A stretch of 64,000 bases of DNA from Flavobacteriales bacterium UBA6057 (GTDB lineage Bacteria; Bacteroidota; Bacteroidia; Flavobacteriales_G; Salibacteraceae), in the NCBI GenBank assembly GCA_002428995.1, contig DIYJ01000007.1, positions 62,001 to 126,000 on the forward strand, in the 5' to 3' direction. The notes beneath the pieces are model-generated. The model did not search any database and was not told the DNA's origin. It saw only the letters and a program-made list of their open reading frames with translations. The first letter of the stretch is position 1; each line of letters starts with the position of its first letter. A program made the position numbers and the translations under genes. This document shows, one piece after another, positions 43,901-52,790 of the stretch.

Positions 43901-44386
43901 CCCACTGAGGTTGATGTTCATAATCGGAGTGAGCTCCGAGATGTTCATCTCAAATACGTTTGGGTCGGCCGGAAGATCCTGCGGAAATTCTGGGTCGCCC
44001 ATGGCAATGTCTACCTTGTCTTTCACCTTTCTCAGCGCCTCTTCCGGGGTAATGCTGAAGTCAAATTCGATGAAGATGGTAGAGTAACCTTCCACAGAAG
44101 TCGAGGTCATTTCATCAATACCTGAAATGGAGCCGATTTCCTTTTCCAGAGGTCGCGTGACCAGTTTCTCAATGTCAAGCGGTGAGTTTCCTGGGTAGGG
44201 TGTGCCCACGTAAATCTGCGGGATCACAATCTCTGGGAAGCTTTCCCGCGGCATGCTGTTGTAAGCCGTGATACCGCCAATGATCAGGATCACCAGTACT
44301 ACCAACACCGTCATGCGGTTGTTGATACTTGCGGTACTCAGGCCAAACTGGCGCTTTTTACCGTTTTGTTGTTCGTTCGTTTCCAT
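40928..44386 (-). CDS. RND-family efflux pump (inner-membrane transporter)
   Basis: 1152 residues, AcrB-like. TM1 near residue 25, a large periplasmic porter half (about 45-345), six TM segments, a second porter half, and six more TM segments. TM4 carries LGMLVDNGIVVVENIYR with one Asp plus Asn where AcrB has two Asp, and TM10 carries GIVVNNAIVLIDYTK without the AcrB lysine. So proton coupling may rely on a different set of residues, as in other single-Asp members. It forms a tripartite pump with the upstream MFP and TolC genes. The substrate is unknown. Confidence 0.95.
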   Translation of the reverse strand: METNEQQNGKKRQFGLSTASINNRMTVLVVLVILIIGGITAYNSMPRESFPEIVIPQIYVGTPYPGNSPLDIEKLVTRPLEKEIGSISGIDEMTSTSVEGYSTIFIEFDFSITPEEALRKVKDKVDIAMGDPEFPQDLPADPNVFEMNISELTPIMNINLSGDFSSDQLNDYAEYLEDKIEKLPQITEVDIRGVADKEMKVNLDLYKLELNELSFNDVANAINSENVTISAGSMLDGSVRRTVRVVGEIESAEDLGNVIVKNEKQNVVYLKDVAEVVFEGEEPESYAREYQNPVVMIDVKKRAGENLIEAADQIREILAEARETTFPDNLEISITADQSKFTRTQVDELVNSIIFGMLLVISVLLFFLGLRNAIFVGVAIPLSMFLAFFILNTAGVTLNMMVLFGLVLALGMLVDNGIVVVENIYRLMDEGMGPIEAAKYGVGEVAWPIIASTATTLAAFTPLLIWPGIIGEFMQYLPMTLIIVLGSSLFVALVINPVLTSMYMKLEETPMSNGKTFRIAGILIVAGIVFTFASTTLGNLLLIAGILVLTTKYILNPSTKYFQTRVLPALERVYERTLAFALRRKNPLWFFFGTIGMLFFSFFLFGAFLPRVVQFPSNMPNYVNIFVEAPIGTDINEVNTTVKDLEQRLEDYVKKFEVTEEENGISETYNYLVESIIAQVGEGTSDPNEGPSMAATPHKARITVSFVQFQFRRGTSTVEVMEEIRELVAGTAGVRVTVDKEPAGPPEEKPVVIEVTGDDYELLIEEAENIRQFVNNEYIYGIEELKLDVEVGKPEMPIEIDRSKARRFNLSTAQIGTTLRNALFGLEVSSYKAGEDDYPIMIRLQDKYRYDQEALLNQKITFRDQTNGQIQQVPISAVAEIDNSSTFSAVKRKDQNRLIKISSNILADGNAAEIMAQIETAMEEYDLPEGVNVRYTGAVLEQQKEMAFLGTALMIAVFLIFLILVAQFNSALTPFIIVGSVVFSFTGVFLGLVIFRMDFVVIMTMIGIISLAGIVVNNAIVLIDYTKLVMDRKRLEMNLSSNAKLPIPALIDAIVQSGKTRLRPVLLTAITTVLGLVPLAVGLNIDFFSLLSDYDAKFYLGGDNVVFWGPMSWTIIFGLTLATFLTLVIVPVMYYLKTRLAYRMAGDREVVL

Positions 44387-44419
44387 CGTTTAGAGGATTC
44401 GGATTGGATGATCGGTTGA

Positions 44420-45592
44420 TTATTCGCTAACCGCGATTTGATCGCCTTGCTTGATGGAGCGGGCGCCTTTGTTCACAAGCTTCTCGTTTCCTACCAGTCC
44501 GCTGAGAACTTCTGTCATTCCCTCGTAGCTCATACCGGTTTTGATCATGGTTTTCTGAGCCATGGCTTCACCAGACTTCATTTCGATGGTGTAAACAAAC
44601 TCTTCACCGGATTGGGTCATCTGAATAAGGCTTGAAGGCACCACTGCGATGCTATCGTTGTAGTAATCCCTGATCTTCAACTCACCCATCAGGTTCGGCT
44701 TCAGGTTGAGTTCAGAGTTTTCAAGATCCAGGCGGATTTTAAACGATCTGTTGTTTGGGTTGATGTAGGATCCGATGCGTGAAATCTTCTCCATGGAAGC
44801 CGCATTCAGGCTTGGGAAGCGAACTTCCACCTCATCTCCTTCGCTGATCTGCGCCAGGTGTCCTTCTGTAACGTCAGCCTTCATGTAAGCACCGTCCATG
44901 CTGATAAGCCTGAGCAGTGGCATGGCAGGGTTCGCCATTTCTCCTGTTTTTGGCAGAATCTCATCAATCACACCAGAGAAAGGAGCAGACACGTTGTACA
45001 TAGCGAGTTGCGCCTGAAGCGTTTCGAGGTTTTGCTGCAGCGACTCGTAGTTGTTTTTGGCTTCGAGGTATTGAATTTCAGATCCAATCTTCTTGCTCCA
45101 GAGGTCTTCCTGACGCTTAAATACCGTTTCGGCCAGGCTCAATCGGGCTTCTACTTCGTCAATTTGGTTGGCTACAACCTTGCTGTCGATCGTCAGCAGC
45201 AATTGGCCCTTGTTCACCTTCTGTCCTTCTTTCACCCGGATGGAAGTGATGCGTCCGGCAGCTTCTGGGAAAATCTGTGCGTTTTCGCTGGCTTCTACCA
45301 CGCCTTGCACTTTGAAGAAGTGCTCAAAAAGCGTGGGTTGAAGTTGCAGTGCTGTCACCGTCATCAAACGCTGTGTGACGGACGTGTCAAGCGAAGCAAT
45401 TTGTTCCTTCACTTCGATGAGCCGGTCGTGTACCTCGGCACTGACGGCCTTGAGAGAGTCGCGCTGTTGTTGCAGCTGAGCAAGTTCGCCTGTTGCCTGG
45501 CCGCCACCGCAGGCCGCAGCAATGATCGCTAGAAGAGAGATGGTTGCAATGGATCGCATAGGTTTCACGTATTGAGTGTTGGTTGCCTTCAT
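44420..45592 (-). CDS. RND efflux membrane-fusion lipoprotein (periplasmic adaptor)
   Basis: 390 residues. The ATG is 2 nt after the TolC stop; an alternative start at 45559 would give a standard lipoprotein signal. The lipobox is AAAC (Cys28 from the first Met). A coiled-coil hairpin (about 40-60 and 140-190), the biotinyl-lipoyl domain (EAAGRITSIRVKEGQKVNKG and SAPFSGVIDEILPKTGEM), a beta-barrel and a membrane-proximal domain follow in the order of HlyD/AcrA adaptors. It bridges the RND pump and TolC. Confidence 0.93.
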   Translation of the reverse strand: MKATNTQYVKPMRSIATISLLAIIAAACGGGQATGELAQLQQQRDSLKAVSAEVHDRLIEVKEQIASLDTSVTQRLMTVTALQLQPTLFEHFFKVQGVVEASENAQIFPEAAGRITSIRVKEGQKVNKGQLLLTIDSKVVANQIDEVEARLSLAETVFKRQEDLWSKKIGSEIQYLEAKNNYESLQQNLETLQAQLAMYNVSAPFSGVIDEILPKTGEMANPAMPLLRLISMDGAYMKADVTEGHLAQISEGDEVEVRFPSLNAASMEKISRIGSYINPNNRSFKIRLDLENSELNLKPNLMGELKIRDYYNDSIAVVPSSLIQMTQSGEEFVYTIEMKSGEAMAQKTMIKTGMSYEGMTEVLSGLVGNEKLVNKGARSIKQGDQIAVSE

Positions 45593-45594
45593 GA

Positions 45595-47019
45595 TTAGAT
45601 GTTTCCGAGGGCTTTATCCAAGGCCAGCTTGGCGTTCAAAAGCTCTAAGGTTGTATTGATGTAGTTTCTTAGTGTTTGGAGGTATTGTGATTCTACGCTG
45701 CTCAGATCCTGGCTTGAGGCGAGGCCGGCATTGAATTTTTCACGTGTGTTTTCTCGAATGCTCTCAGCGAGTTCCAGATCTTCCTTTCGCAGTTGGTAGC
45801 TTTCCAGAGCACTGCGGTAGCTGTCTCTTGATGATTCAGCCTGCAGTGTCAGATTCTGCTCGACTTGTGTCTTCTGGCTTTCCAGCTTCTGAAGTTCAAG
45901 CTTTGCAATCTTGGTGCGCTGGTAGCGCATCCCCGAGCTGAAGATGGGCACGTTGAGCTGAAGGCCTGCGAGTGTCGTAGGCCAGTAAGCCTTGTATGGC
46001 GCATCGAGCAGTTCACCAAAATCACGAGCAAATCCGTTCTGACTGTGGGTGAAGAAGGCGTTGAGCGAAGGATAGTTCTTCGTGCGTTCACTGGACAGTG
46101 AAAGCTCTTGCAACTCCATGCCCTTCTCAATCATTTGGTAGTCGATATGATTCTGGAAGTTGACATTTTGTTCCAATACTCCGGAAGCTTCTTCAGTAGC
46201 AGAAACCAGCTCTTCCATCGAGCTTGTGAGAGAAACTTCATCACCTACCGGAACTCCCATCTGGAACTTGAGCAAACGCATCATTTGAGTCCGCTGCCGC
46301 TCTGTGGCCTGAATTTGATATTCCAGATTTGAACGGATCAGTCGAACCTGATCAGCATCTTGTTTTTCTGCGAGTCCTGCTTCGTAGAGTGCCTTCGTGT
46401 CCTCTGCGTTTTTCGAGATGGTTACCAAGTCATCCTTCAGCGAAGTGAGCGTTTGGTCCATGGCCACCACGCTGAAGTAGGTTTGAGTAACCCCGTTCTT
46501 GATTTCAATTTCTGACTTGCGAACTCCAAGCTCTGAGTTTTCCTTGTAGGCACGGGCGGCTTTCAAACCGACAAAGTAGGAACCGTCAAAAACCAGCTGG
46601 CTGATGGTAATTCCTGCGTTGGCACCCCAAGGCAGTCCAAATTGAAAGGATTGTAGTGCGTCTGGGTCCACGGCATCTTGCTGTGGAAGGCCCACACCTG
46701 TGGTACCACCTACTTCTCCGATCCATTGGTTAAAGCCATCCCCGAGATCAAAATCAAAAGGTTCAGCCAGCTGCGTGGGAACGTCAATGTAATAGTTGAG
46801 AGCGGCTTCCCCCGTAACCTGCGGTAAACCTGCAGCGGTTGTTTCTTTCACCTGAGCATTGGCGATGTCCACATCCAGTTGTTTTTGCTTTAGCTCATAG
46901 TTGTTCGCCAAGGCGTGACTGATCGCTTCGTCCAGCGAAAAGCTTCGCGCTTCCTGAGCATGCATGCTCCACGTGCACATCAAAAGCAGTGCGGTGAGCA
47001 GTTTAGTTGAAGAGGTCAT
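45595..47019 (-). CDS. TolC-family outer-membrane efflux protein
   Basis: 474 residues with signal peptide (LLTALLLMCTWSMHAQ). Two TolC-type repeats give long helices with heptads, and LPQVTGEAALNYYIDVP and NYPSLNAFFTHSQNG mark the conserved Pro/Asn strand starts. It is the outer-membrane channel of the pump. The gene starts 2 nt after the TetR stop and is followed by the adaptor, so the operon is ordered repressor, channel, adaptor, pump. Confidence 0.95.
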   Translation of the reverse strand: MTSSTKLLTALLLMCTWSMHAQEARSFSLDEAISHALANNYELKQKQLDVDIANAQVKETTAAGLPQVTGEAALNYYIDVPTQLAEPFDFDLGDGFNQWIGEVGGTTGVGLPQQDAVDPDALQSFQFGLPWGANAGITISQLVFDGSYFVGLKAARAYKENSELGVRKSEIEIKNGVTQTYFSVVAMDQTLTSLKDDLVTISKNAEDTKALYEAGLAEKQDADQVRLIRSNLEYQIQATERQRTQMMRLLKFQMGVPVGDEVSLTSSMEELVSATEEASGVLEQNVNFQNHIDYQMIEKGMELQELSLSSERTKNYPSLNAFFTHSQNGFARDFGELLDAPYKAYWPTTLAGLQLNVPIFSSGMRYQRTKIAKLELQKLESQKTQVEQNLTLQAESSRDSYRSALESYQLRKEDLELAESIRENTREKFNAGLASSQDLSSVESQYLQTLRNYINTTLELLNAKLALDKALGNI

Positions 47020-47021
47020 AT

Positions 47022-47657
47022 TCAGAGTTGGTAGTTTTCTTTTTTAACTTTTTCAGCGAGGTACTTCAGTCCCGCTTCGCTGGCCACTCCACGGATGTGG
47101 TAGCGCATCAGCTCGAGGTGTATCTGGGGAAAGGTATACTTATCTGCAGGAAACAGTTCACTGTCTGTGCACATGTCCATTTTGGCGGCATACAAGCGAG
47201 AGATAATGTAAGGGTTTAGGTTGCCCCTGAACAAGCCTTGCTCAATGCCTTTCACCAAGTTCTCCGCAATGGATCCAGCGATGAACTCATTCTTGAATTT
47301 TTCAAACATCGACCATGCCTCCGGATGGTACTTCTGCATGTCATAATTGATGGAAGGATGGATCTGTGCAAACTTCTGAGACATCTCTCTGCTCATCTCG
47401 AACAACATGTCAATGGCATTTTCGTGTTGTTCGGCTAAGTGGTTGACAAGTGCCTTCTCTCCTTCAATGATGGATCGCATCACCTTGTATACGAGGTCGT
47501 TCTTATCGCTCACATACAAGTAGAGCGTTTTCTTCGAAACGCCTAGCTGACGGGAGATGTCGTCCATCGTCATGCTCTTGATTCCAAAGCGCATGAACAA
47601 ATGCGATGTCTTCTCCAACAGCTCTTTTCCCCGATCGTCTATCGCCTGTTCTCCCAT
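47022..47657 (-). CDS. TetR-family transcriptional regulator of the efflux operon
   Basis: 211 residues from the ATG at 47657. The N-terminal HTH runs from about residue 8 to 55 (MTMDDISRQLGVSKKTLYLY). The rest is the ligand-binding helical domain. It is first in the operon it probably represses, a common autoregulated design; a ligand, probably a pump substrate, would release it. A -7-like TACATTCG (minus strand, 47669-47676) lies 11 nt upstream. A candidate operator is at 47695-47722. Confidence 0.9.
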   Translation of the reverse strand: MGEQAIDDRGKELLEKTSHLFMRFGIKSMTMDDISRQLGVSKKTLYLYVSDKNDLVYKVMRSIIEGEKALVNHLAEQHENAIDMLFEMSREMSQKFAQIHPSINYDMQKYHPEAWSMFEKFKNEFIAGSIAENLVKGIEQGLFRGNLNPYIISRLYAAKMDMCTDSELFPADKYTFPQIHLELMRYHIRGVASEAGLKYLAEKVKKENYQL

Positions 47658-47694
47658 AATTGCAAGGGCGAATGTATGACACATTTTGTATGTA

Positions 47695-47722
47695 GGAAAC
47701 AAAAAAAATAAAAAATGTTTCC
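47695..47722. promoter_or_regulatory. Candidate TetR operator
   Basis: GGAAACA and TGTTTCC face each other across 14 nt of almost pure A/T (minus strand T-rich), just upstream of the TetR -7 box. The spacing suits a TetR dimer pair. The second imperfect dyad ACACATTTTGTATGT (47681-47695) is adjacent. Confidence 0.45.
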
Positions 47723-47868
47723 AGTGTTCTGTTTGGTTCGTGGTGCTATTCTCACGAATTGCGCCTGAACTCTGGTGTTTTTGCGCAATGCCTTACATTC
47801 TAATTATGAAGCAATGTTTGGCTCATGTGCTTCATTCCGTTTACATTAGCCCGCGCAGAAGCAGTTCG

Positions 47869-48264
47869 ATGGAAGCTGGACAGCAGGATATAATTGAAGT
47901 AGTTGTCATTGATGATGAGCCCATTTCTCTCCTGATCATTCAAAAGATGATTGAAGGAACAGGGGAGAACATCAAGGTTTCATCGTTTTCTTCAGCCAGA
48001 AAAGGGCTGGAATATATCGTTGACAACGAGCCTTGCCTGGTTTTTACCGACCTCAACATGCCTGACCTCAGCGGCTGGGATATCCTGAAAACACTGAACG
48101 AAAGGGATATTGAGCGCAACCTCATTGTGCTCACATCATCCATCAGTCCGCTGGATCGCGAACAGGCGATGAGCGACCCTAACGTGAAATACTTCCTTGA
48201 AAAGCCTGTCAGTAAAGCACAGCTTAAGGAGTGCTTTGCCGACTTCGACTGCCTCAAAGGTTAA
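47869..48264 (+). CDS. Single-domain response regulator
   Basis: 131 residues. The receiver fold is complete: acidic pair VVVIDDEP, phosphorylation site Asp in VFTDLNMPDLSG, the Thr/Ser switch VLTSSI, and the conserved Lys in FLEKPVSK. There is no output domain, like CheY/Spo0F or Bacteroidota hybrid-system partners. No histidine kinase is nearby, so it is an orphan. I start it at the ATG 47869 because the receiver begins directly after it. It converges with the frameshifted T9SS gene and overlaps its stop by 4 nt. Confidence 0.88.
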   Translation: MEAGQQDIIEVVVIDDEPISLLIIQKMIEGTGENIKVSSFSSARKGLEYIVDNEPCLVFTDLNMPDLSGWDILKTLNERDIERNLIVLTSSISPLDREQAMSDPNVKYFLEKPVSKAQLKECFADFDCLKG

Positions 48265-49120
48265 TGCCTTAGCATCAGCCTTTTGGTTTGATGCGTTTCT
48301 TCATTTGATACGGAAAGGAAGTACAGCCCAGGTGCATAATCGGAGAGATCAAACTGTTCGCTGGAATGCGTAGCTGCCCTTCGTAGGTGCAACTTTCCTG
48401 TGGCATCCAATAGCTCTATCATCGTTCCCTCTGCCGCGCCTTCAAGCGAAACGGTTACAAGATCCGCTGCAGGATTGGGCCACAGTTGAAAAGTTGGAGC
48501 AACCAGATCATAGGAGAAGATGCCCGAAGCCGTATCTGTAGTATCCTTTTGGTTGGTCGTGTCCAGGGCAACATCAGGAGTGATCACGATGCTATCTACA
48601 GCTACGGTAAACCAGTTGTTGGTGGCTGTGTACCTTAAAGCTAGGTATCCAAGTCCAGTGTCAGACAAGACAATTCCAGAAGTGTCAGACCAGGCTCCAT
48701 TTACTCCAAAGTTTGACATGTCCGTCACAAGTTGGAGTCGCCATCGGCCGGATCCTTGCTTCCCGTGCTCATCCAGATCTCGAAATGATCTTCAGCAGTC
48801 ACTCCAATCATTGTGAAGATTCGCACACTTAAGTCCAGCTCAGCTGAGGAATGAAAGTAGATCTCTGGAGATACGAGCCAATCAGACGTTGTGTCCGTTG
48901 CAGATGCTCCAACAGGATAGTCATGCGTTGCATATCCGCTTCCAATCGTGGCTATTCCCCAATTGAAAAATTCAGTAGCTCCGAGTCTGTATTCTGTCCA
49001 GGCATCTTGCTCTTCCTGGGTTGCAAAGCCGTTTTCCCAGGGAAGGTATTCCTGGGCAGATGTAGAACAGTAAAGGGCAGAAAAAAGGAAGATGAAAAGC
49101 GTTAAGTAGCAGTGTTTCAT
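48261..49120 (-). pseudogene. Frameshifted T9SS-secreted protein
   Basis: Two adjacent frames read as one protein. The first (49120 to 48725) has a signal peptide (SALYCSTSAQ) and an adhesin-like domain with GFATQEEQDAW and SDWLVSPEI, ending in a TGA at 48725. The second continues TDMSNFGVNGAW, an AVDSIVITPD strand typical of the same choice-of-anchor J fold, then the T9SS sorting domain (FQLWPNPAADLVTVSL, ending RLMLRH). The second frame's apparent start is a GTG inside the same domain. One missing base near 48725-48740 would restore a protein of about 285 residues. It may be a true pseudogene or a sequencing error. Confidence 0.85.
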
Positions 49121-49234
49121 GGTTGTGGTTTTGCTCACAGACGGCAAATGAACTTCGGCCGTTAGGGTATACGCCATTTCGTCCGTACTGCCCGTGATGC
49201 GATCGAATCCGCTAACTCACACTGCCATCCTCAT

Positions 49235-49675
49235 TTATGATCCCGCAATCACATGTCGATTGTAGAGCCAGATGGCTTTTGGCGGGTGTTTTGAGGCATT
49301 GATCATGGGAACCATGCTGGCCACGGCTAATCCGGAACCAACCAATAGAACCGCTGGAGAGGTGACGATCAAGCCCGTCATCACCACGGCAAAACCTGCG
49401 GAGTACAAGACAAGCCCAACAGCCATTTTCTTTCTGAATAGTCTCAGTTCTTGTTCGGCAGGCTCACATCCTTTCACAGCCTTCAACAGTCTTCTGAGGT
49501 TAAAGCCGTTACGGTATGACTGACCGTCTCTGATATGCTCGGATCCAACAAGAATGAGGCTTGCTGTGTCATACCTGGCGAGCATGGAGTCTTTTGCGGT
49601 TTTAAACTGCTGACTTTTCGTGGATAGAGGAAGTAATAAGAGCAGAATACACGACAATAAAATGAGGCGCTTCAT
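49235..49675 (-). CDS. Hypothetical envelope protein with two membrane segments
   Basis: 146 residues: a signal-like first segment (LILLSCILLLLLPLSTKSQ), a polar region (about 22-85), and two close hydrophobic segments (about 86-105 and 106-125). The C-terminus reads KAIWLYNRHVI. The middle carries LARYDTASLILVGSEHIRDG. I recognise no family. Single gene with 114 nt on one side and 204 nt on the other. Confidence 0.65.
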   Translation of the reverse strand: MKRLILLSCILLLLLPLSTKSQQFKTAKDSMLARYDTASLILVGSEHIRDGQSYRNGFNLRRLLKAVKGCEPAEQELRLFRKKMAVGLVLYSAGFAVVMTGLIVTSPAVLLVGSGLAVASMVPMINASKHPPKAIWLYNRHVIAGS

Positions 49676-49879
49676 GGACTAAACGGTTTGGAAGTTAGGT
49701 CGGTCTAGCGCGCTTTTAGTGAAGTTATTGCCTCGAATCCCCAGGTTGGATTTAGAAATCAGAATGCCTTGCAACCAACGCCTGAGAGCTCCATTGGCCT
49801 GAGGCAAGGAAAGCGGGCACATTTTCATCCCAAAAAACCGGGCAACTGTGTTCCTTTGCAACCCTCAAAGAACAGCGTC

Positions 49880-51301
49880 ATGGACATTAAAGAGATCATC
49901 GACAAAGAGCCTTCGGGCGAGCAATTGGAAGTAAAAGGCTGGGTACGCACCTTTAGAAGCAATCGCTTCGTGGCCTTGAATGATGGTTCTACGGCTAAGA
50001 ACCTTCAGGTGGTCATCGATTTCGAGAAAGAAGAGGAAGCACTGCTGAAGCGCATTACCACCGGAGCGTGCATACGCTTTACGGGTAAGCTGGTGGAATC
50101 GCAGGGCGCAGGCCAGAAAGTAGAGTTGATCGCAGAAGAAATCGAGGTGCTGGGAGATGCCAACGCGGAGGAATACCCTTTGCAACCTAAAAAGCACTCG
50201 CTGGAGTTCTTGCGCGAGATCGCCCACTTGCGTCCGCGGACGCAAACATTTGGGGCCGTGTTCCGACTGCGTCACGCATTGCAGTTTTCCATCCACAAGT
50301 ATTTCAACGACAACGGCTTTTATCAGGTGCATACACCCATCATCACAGGCTCCGATGCTGAAGGCGCGGGTGAAATGTTTCGCGTGAGCACCCTCGACCC
50401 AAAGAATCCACCGATGACGGATGAAGGGAATGTCAACTGGAAGGAAGATTTCTTTGGTAAGGAGACGAACCTGACGGTAAGCGGCCAATTGGAGGCTGAG
50501 TTGTTTGCGCTTGGTTTAGGTAAGGTCTACACCTTCGGGCCGACCTTCCGTGCGGAGAATTCCAACACTACGCGCCACTTGGCAGAGTTCTGGATGATTG
50601 AGCCGGAGGTAGCTTTCAACGACTTGTTCGACAACATGGAGCTGGCCGAAGACCTGCTCAAATATTGCATTCGTTACGTGATGGAACACTGCGCAGATGA
50701 CCTCAAGCTATTGGCGGATCGTCAGGCGCAGGAAGAGAAGCAACTTCCACAGGACAAGCGTTCGATGCCGCTGATGGAAAAGCTCGAATTTGTGGTGAAC
50801 AACGAGTTCCAGCGTTGCAGCTACACAGAGGCGATTGATATTCTGAAGAACTCAAAACCCAACAAGAAGAAGAAATTCAACTACATTATTGAGGAGTGGG
50901 GTGCAGACCTGCAAAGTGAGCACGAGCGCTACCTGGTAGAGAAGCACTTTGGCAAGCCTGTGATCTTGTACGATTACCCTGCATCCATCAAGGCCTTTTA
51001 CATGCGCCTCAACGATGATGGAAAAACCGTGCGTGCCATGGACATTCTCTTCCCTGGAATCGGAGAGATGGTAGGTGGTTCTCAGCGGGAAGAGCGCTAT
51101 GATATTTTGAAGCAGAAAATCAATGACTTTGGCATTGACGAAGAGGAGCTTTCATGGTATCTCGACACCCGTAAGTTCGGCACTTGCGTGCACAGCGGTT
51201 TTGGCCTCGGATTTGAAAGGTTCATGAACTTTATCACTGGATTGGGTAACATCCGAGATGTGATTCCATTCCCTCGCTTTCCAAAGAACGCTGAGTTTTA
51301 A
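49880..51301 (+). CDS. asnS: Asparaginyl-tRNA synthetase
   Basis: 473 residues from the ATG at 49880. N-terminal OB fold (about 1-105, VKGWVRTFRSNRFVALNDGS) that binds the anticodon, then a class II catalytic core: motif 2 GPTFRAENSNTTRHLAEFWM and motif 3 GFGLGFERFMNFITG, plus VSGQLEAELFALGLG. The RAENSNTxRHLxEF pattern separates AsnRS from AspRS. It charges tRNA-Asn in the cytoplasm. It is followed by rpoN (25 nt) and a membrane protein gene, a grouping I recall from other Bacteroidota. Confidence 0.97.
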   Translation: MDIKEIIDKEPSGEQLEVKGWVRTFRSNRFVALNDGSTAKNLQVVIDFEKEEEALLKRITTGACIRFTGKLVESQGAGQKVELIAEEIEVLGDANAEEYPLQPKKHSLEFLREIAHLRPRTQTFGAVFRLRHALQFSIHKYFNDNGFYQVHTPIITGSDAEGAGEMFRVSTLDPKNPPMTDEGNVNWKEDFFGKETNLTVSGQLEAELFALGLGKVYTFGPTFRAENSNTTRHLAEFWMIEPEVAFNDLFDNMELAEDLLKYCIRYVMEHCADDLKLLADRQAQEEKQLPQDKRSMPLMEKLEFVVNNEFQRCSYTEAIDILKNSKPNKKKKFNYIIEEWGADLQSEHERYLVEKHFGKPVILYDYPASIKAFYMRLNDDGKTVRAMDILFPGIGEMVGGSQREERYDILKQKINDFGIDEEELSWYLDTRKFGTCVHSGFGLGFERFMNFITGLGNIRDVIPFPRFPKNAEF

Positions 51302-51326
51302 GGTTCTCATTTGCTAATTTGCGCCC

Positions 51327-52790
51327 ATGGCCCTGAAACAGTCCTTGCAACAAAAAATGCTTCAAAAGCTGAGTCCTCAACAGATTCAGCTCATGAAGAT
51401 GTTGCAGCTTCCTACCATTGCGCTGGAAGCGAGGATCAAGGACGAGATTGAGGGTAACCCTGCGCTGGAAGAAGGCCGCGAAGAAACGCAGACGGATGAG
51501 TATGATGTTTCTGACAACGACAGTCAGGAAAGCGAACTGAGTGATGCTGAAAAGGAATTCGACTTCAGCGACTACATGGACGATGATGATACTCCGGACT
51601 ATAAGTATCAGGCAAACAACTACAGCAAGGACGATGACGAGAAAACACTTCCCATCGGTTCTGCCAGCACCTTTCATGAACGCCTGCTGAATCAGCTCAA
51701 CCTCAAGCGACTGAGCGAAAAGCAGCATGCCATCTGCGAGCACTTGATCGGAAGCCTTGATGACAGTGGGTATTTGCGAAGAGAGGTCACTTCCGTTGTG
51801 GATGACTTAGCCTTTACGCGCAGCATCATGACCAGCGAGGAAGAGGTGGAGCACCTGCTTACCACCGTAGTACAGGACATGGATCCGGCTGGGATTGGTT
51901 GCCGCGATCTTCAAGAGTGTTTGTTGATTCAGATCAGGCGAAAGGAGCAGAGCATTACCGTGCGCACCGCCCGGGAAATCCTTGAGCATTTCTATAACGA
52001 ATTTGTAAAGAAGCATTACGAGAAGATCACTTCACGTTTGGAGATCGATGAGGAAGATCTCCGTGAGGCTATCGAGGAGATCATTCATCTGAACCCGAAG
52101 CCGGGCAATTCGATGAACGAAACCAGTCGTCCGGTGGAACAGGTGATTCCTGATTTCACCGTGAAAACTGAGGGTGATGAATTGCAAGTGTTGCTGAATG
52201 CCAGGAACGCACCAGAACTTCGGATGAGCAGAAAATACTCGGAGATGCTCGAAGAGTTTGCGCGCATTAAGGGGAAGCCCAACAAGGCACAGCGCGAAGC
52301 GATGATGTTTGTGAAGCAAAAGCTGGATTCAGCGCGGTGGTTCATCGATGCCATTCGCCAGCGGCAGAACACCCTCATGATCACCATGCAGGCGATTGTG
52401 GATTATCAGCGAGACTACTTCCTCTCGGGAGATGAAACGAAGCTGAAGCCCATGATTCTCAAGGATATTGCCGAGCGCATCAACATGGACATCAGCACCG
52501 TCAGTCGCGTGTCCAACAGCAAGTATGTGCAGACTGCCTACGGAACCTTTCAGCTGAAGTATTTCTTTTCGGAGTCTTTGACGAATGACGAAGGAGAAGA
52601 GGTAAGCACGCGCGAGGTGAAAAAGATCCTTCAGGATTTGATTGAAGGAGAGGACAAGCGCAAGCCCTGGACGGATGAGAATTTGGCGAAGGAATTAAAG
52701 GGAAAAGGCTATAATATTGCCAGACGGACTGTTGCGAAGTACCGCGAACAACTGGGTATTCCGGTTGCCAGACTGAGAAAACAACTATGA
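51327..52790 (+). CDS. rpoN: RNA polymerase sigma-54 factor
   Basis: 487 residues. Region I is Gln-rich with SPQQIQLMKMLQLPTIALEA; region II is acidic (about 50-110); the core-binding and DNA-binding parts follow. The RpoN box is ARRTVAKYREQLGIPVARLR at the very end. Sigma-54 reads -24/-12 promoters with activators. A TAATTTGC just before the ATG, after asnS, may let it be transcribed separately with almost no leader. It is coupled to the next gene by a 4-nt overlap. Confidence 0.97.
   Translation: MALKQSLQQKMLQKLSPQQIQLMKMLQLPTIALEARIKDEIEGNPALEEGREETQTDEYDVSDNDSQESELSDAEKEFDFSDYMDDDDTPDYKYQANNYSKDDDEKTLPIGSASTFHERLLNQLNLKRLSEKQHAICEHLIGSLDDSGYLRREVTSVVDDLAFTRSIMTSEEEVEHLLTTVVQDMDPAGIGCRDLQECLLIQIRRKEQSITVRTAREILEHFYNEFVKKHYEKITSRLEIDEEDLREAIEEIIHLNPKPGNSMNETSRPVEQVIPDFTVKTEGDELQVLLNARNAPELRMSRKYSEMLEEFARIKGKPNKAQREAMMFVKQKLDSARWFIDAIRQRQNTLMITMQAIVDYQRDYFLSGDETKLKPMILKDIAERINMDISTVSRVSNSKYVQTAYGTFQLKYFFSESLTNDEGEEVSTREVKKILQDLIEGEDKRKPWTDENLAKELKGKGYNIARRTVAKYREQLGIPVARLRKQL

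Noticed and set aside
48720..48740. Programmed -1 frameshift in the T9SS gene
   Set aside because: No slippery heptamer and no downstream stem at the junction.
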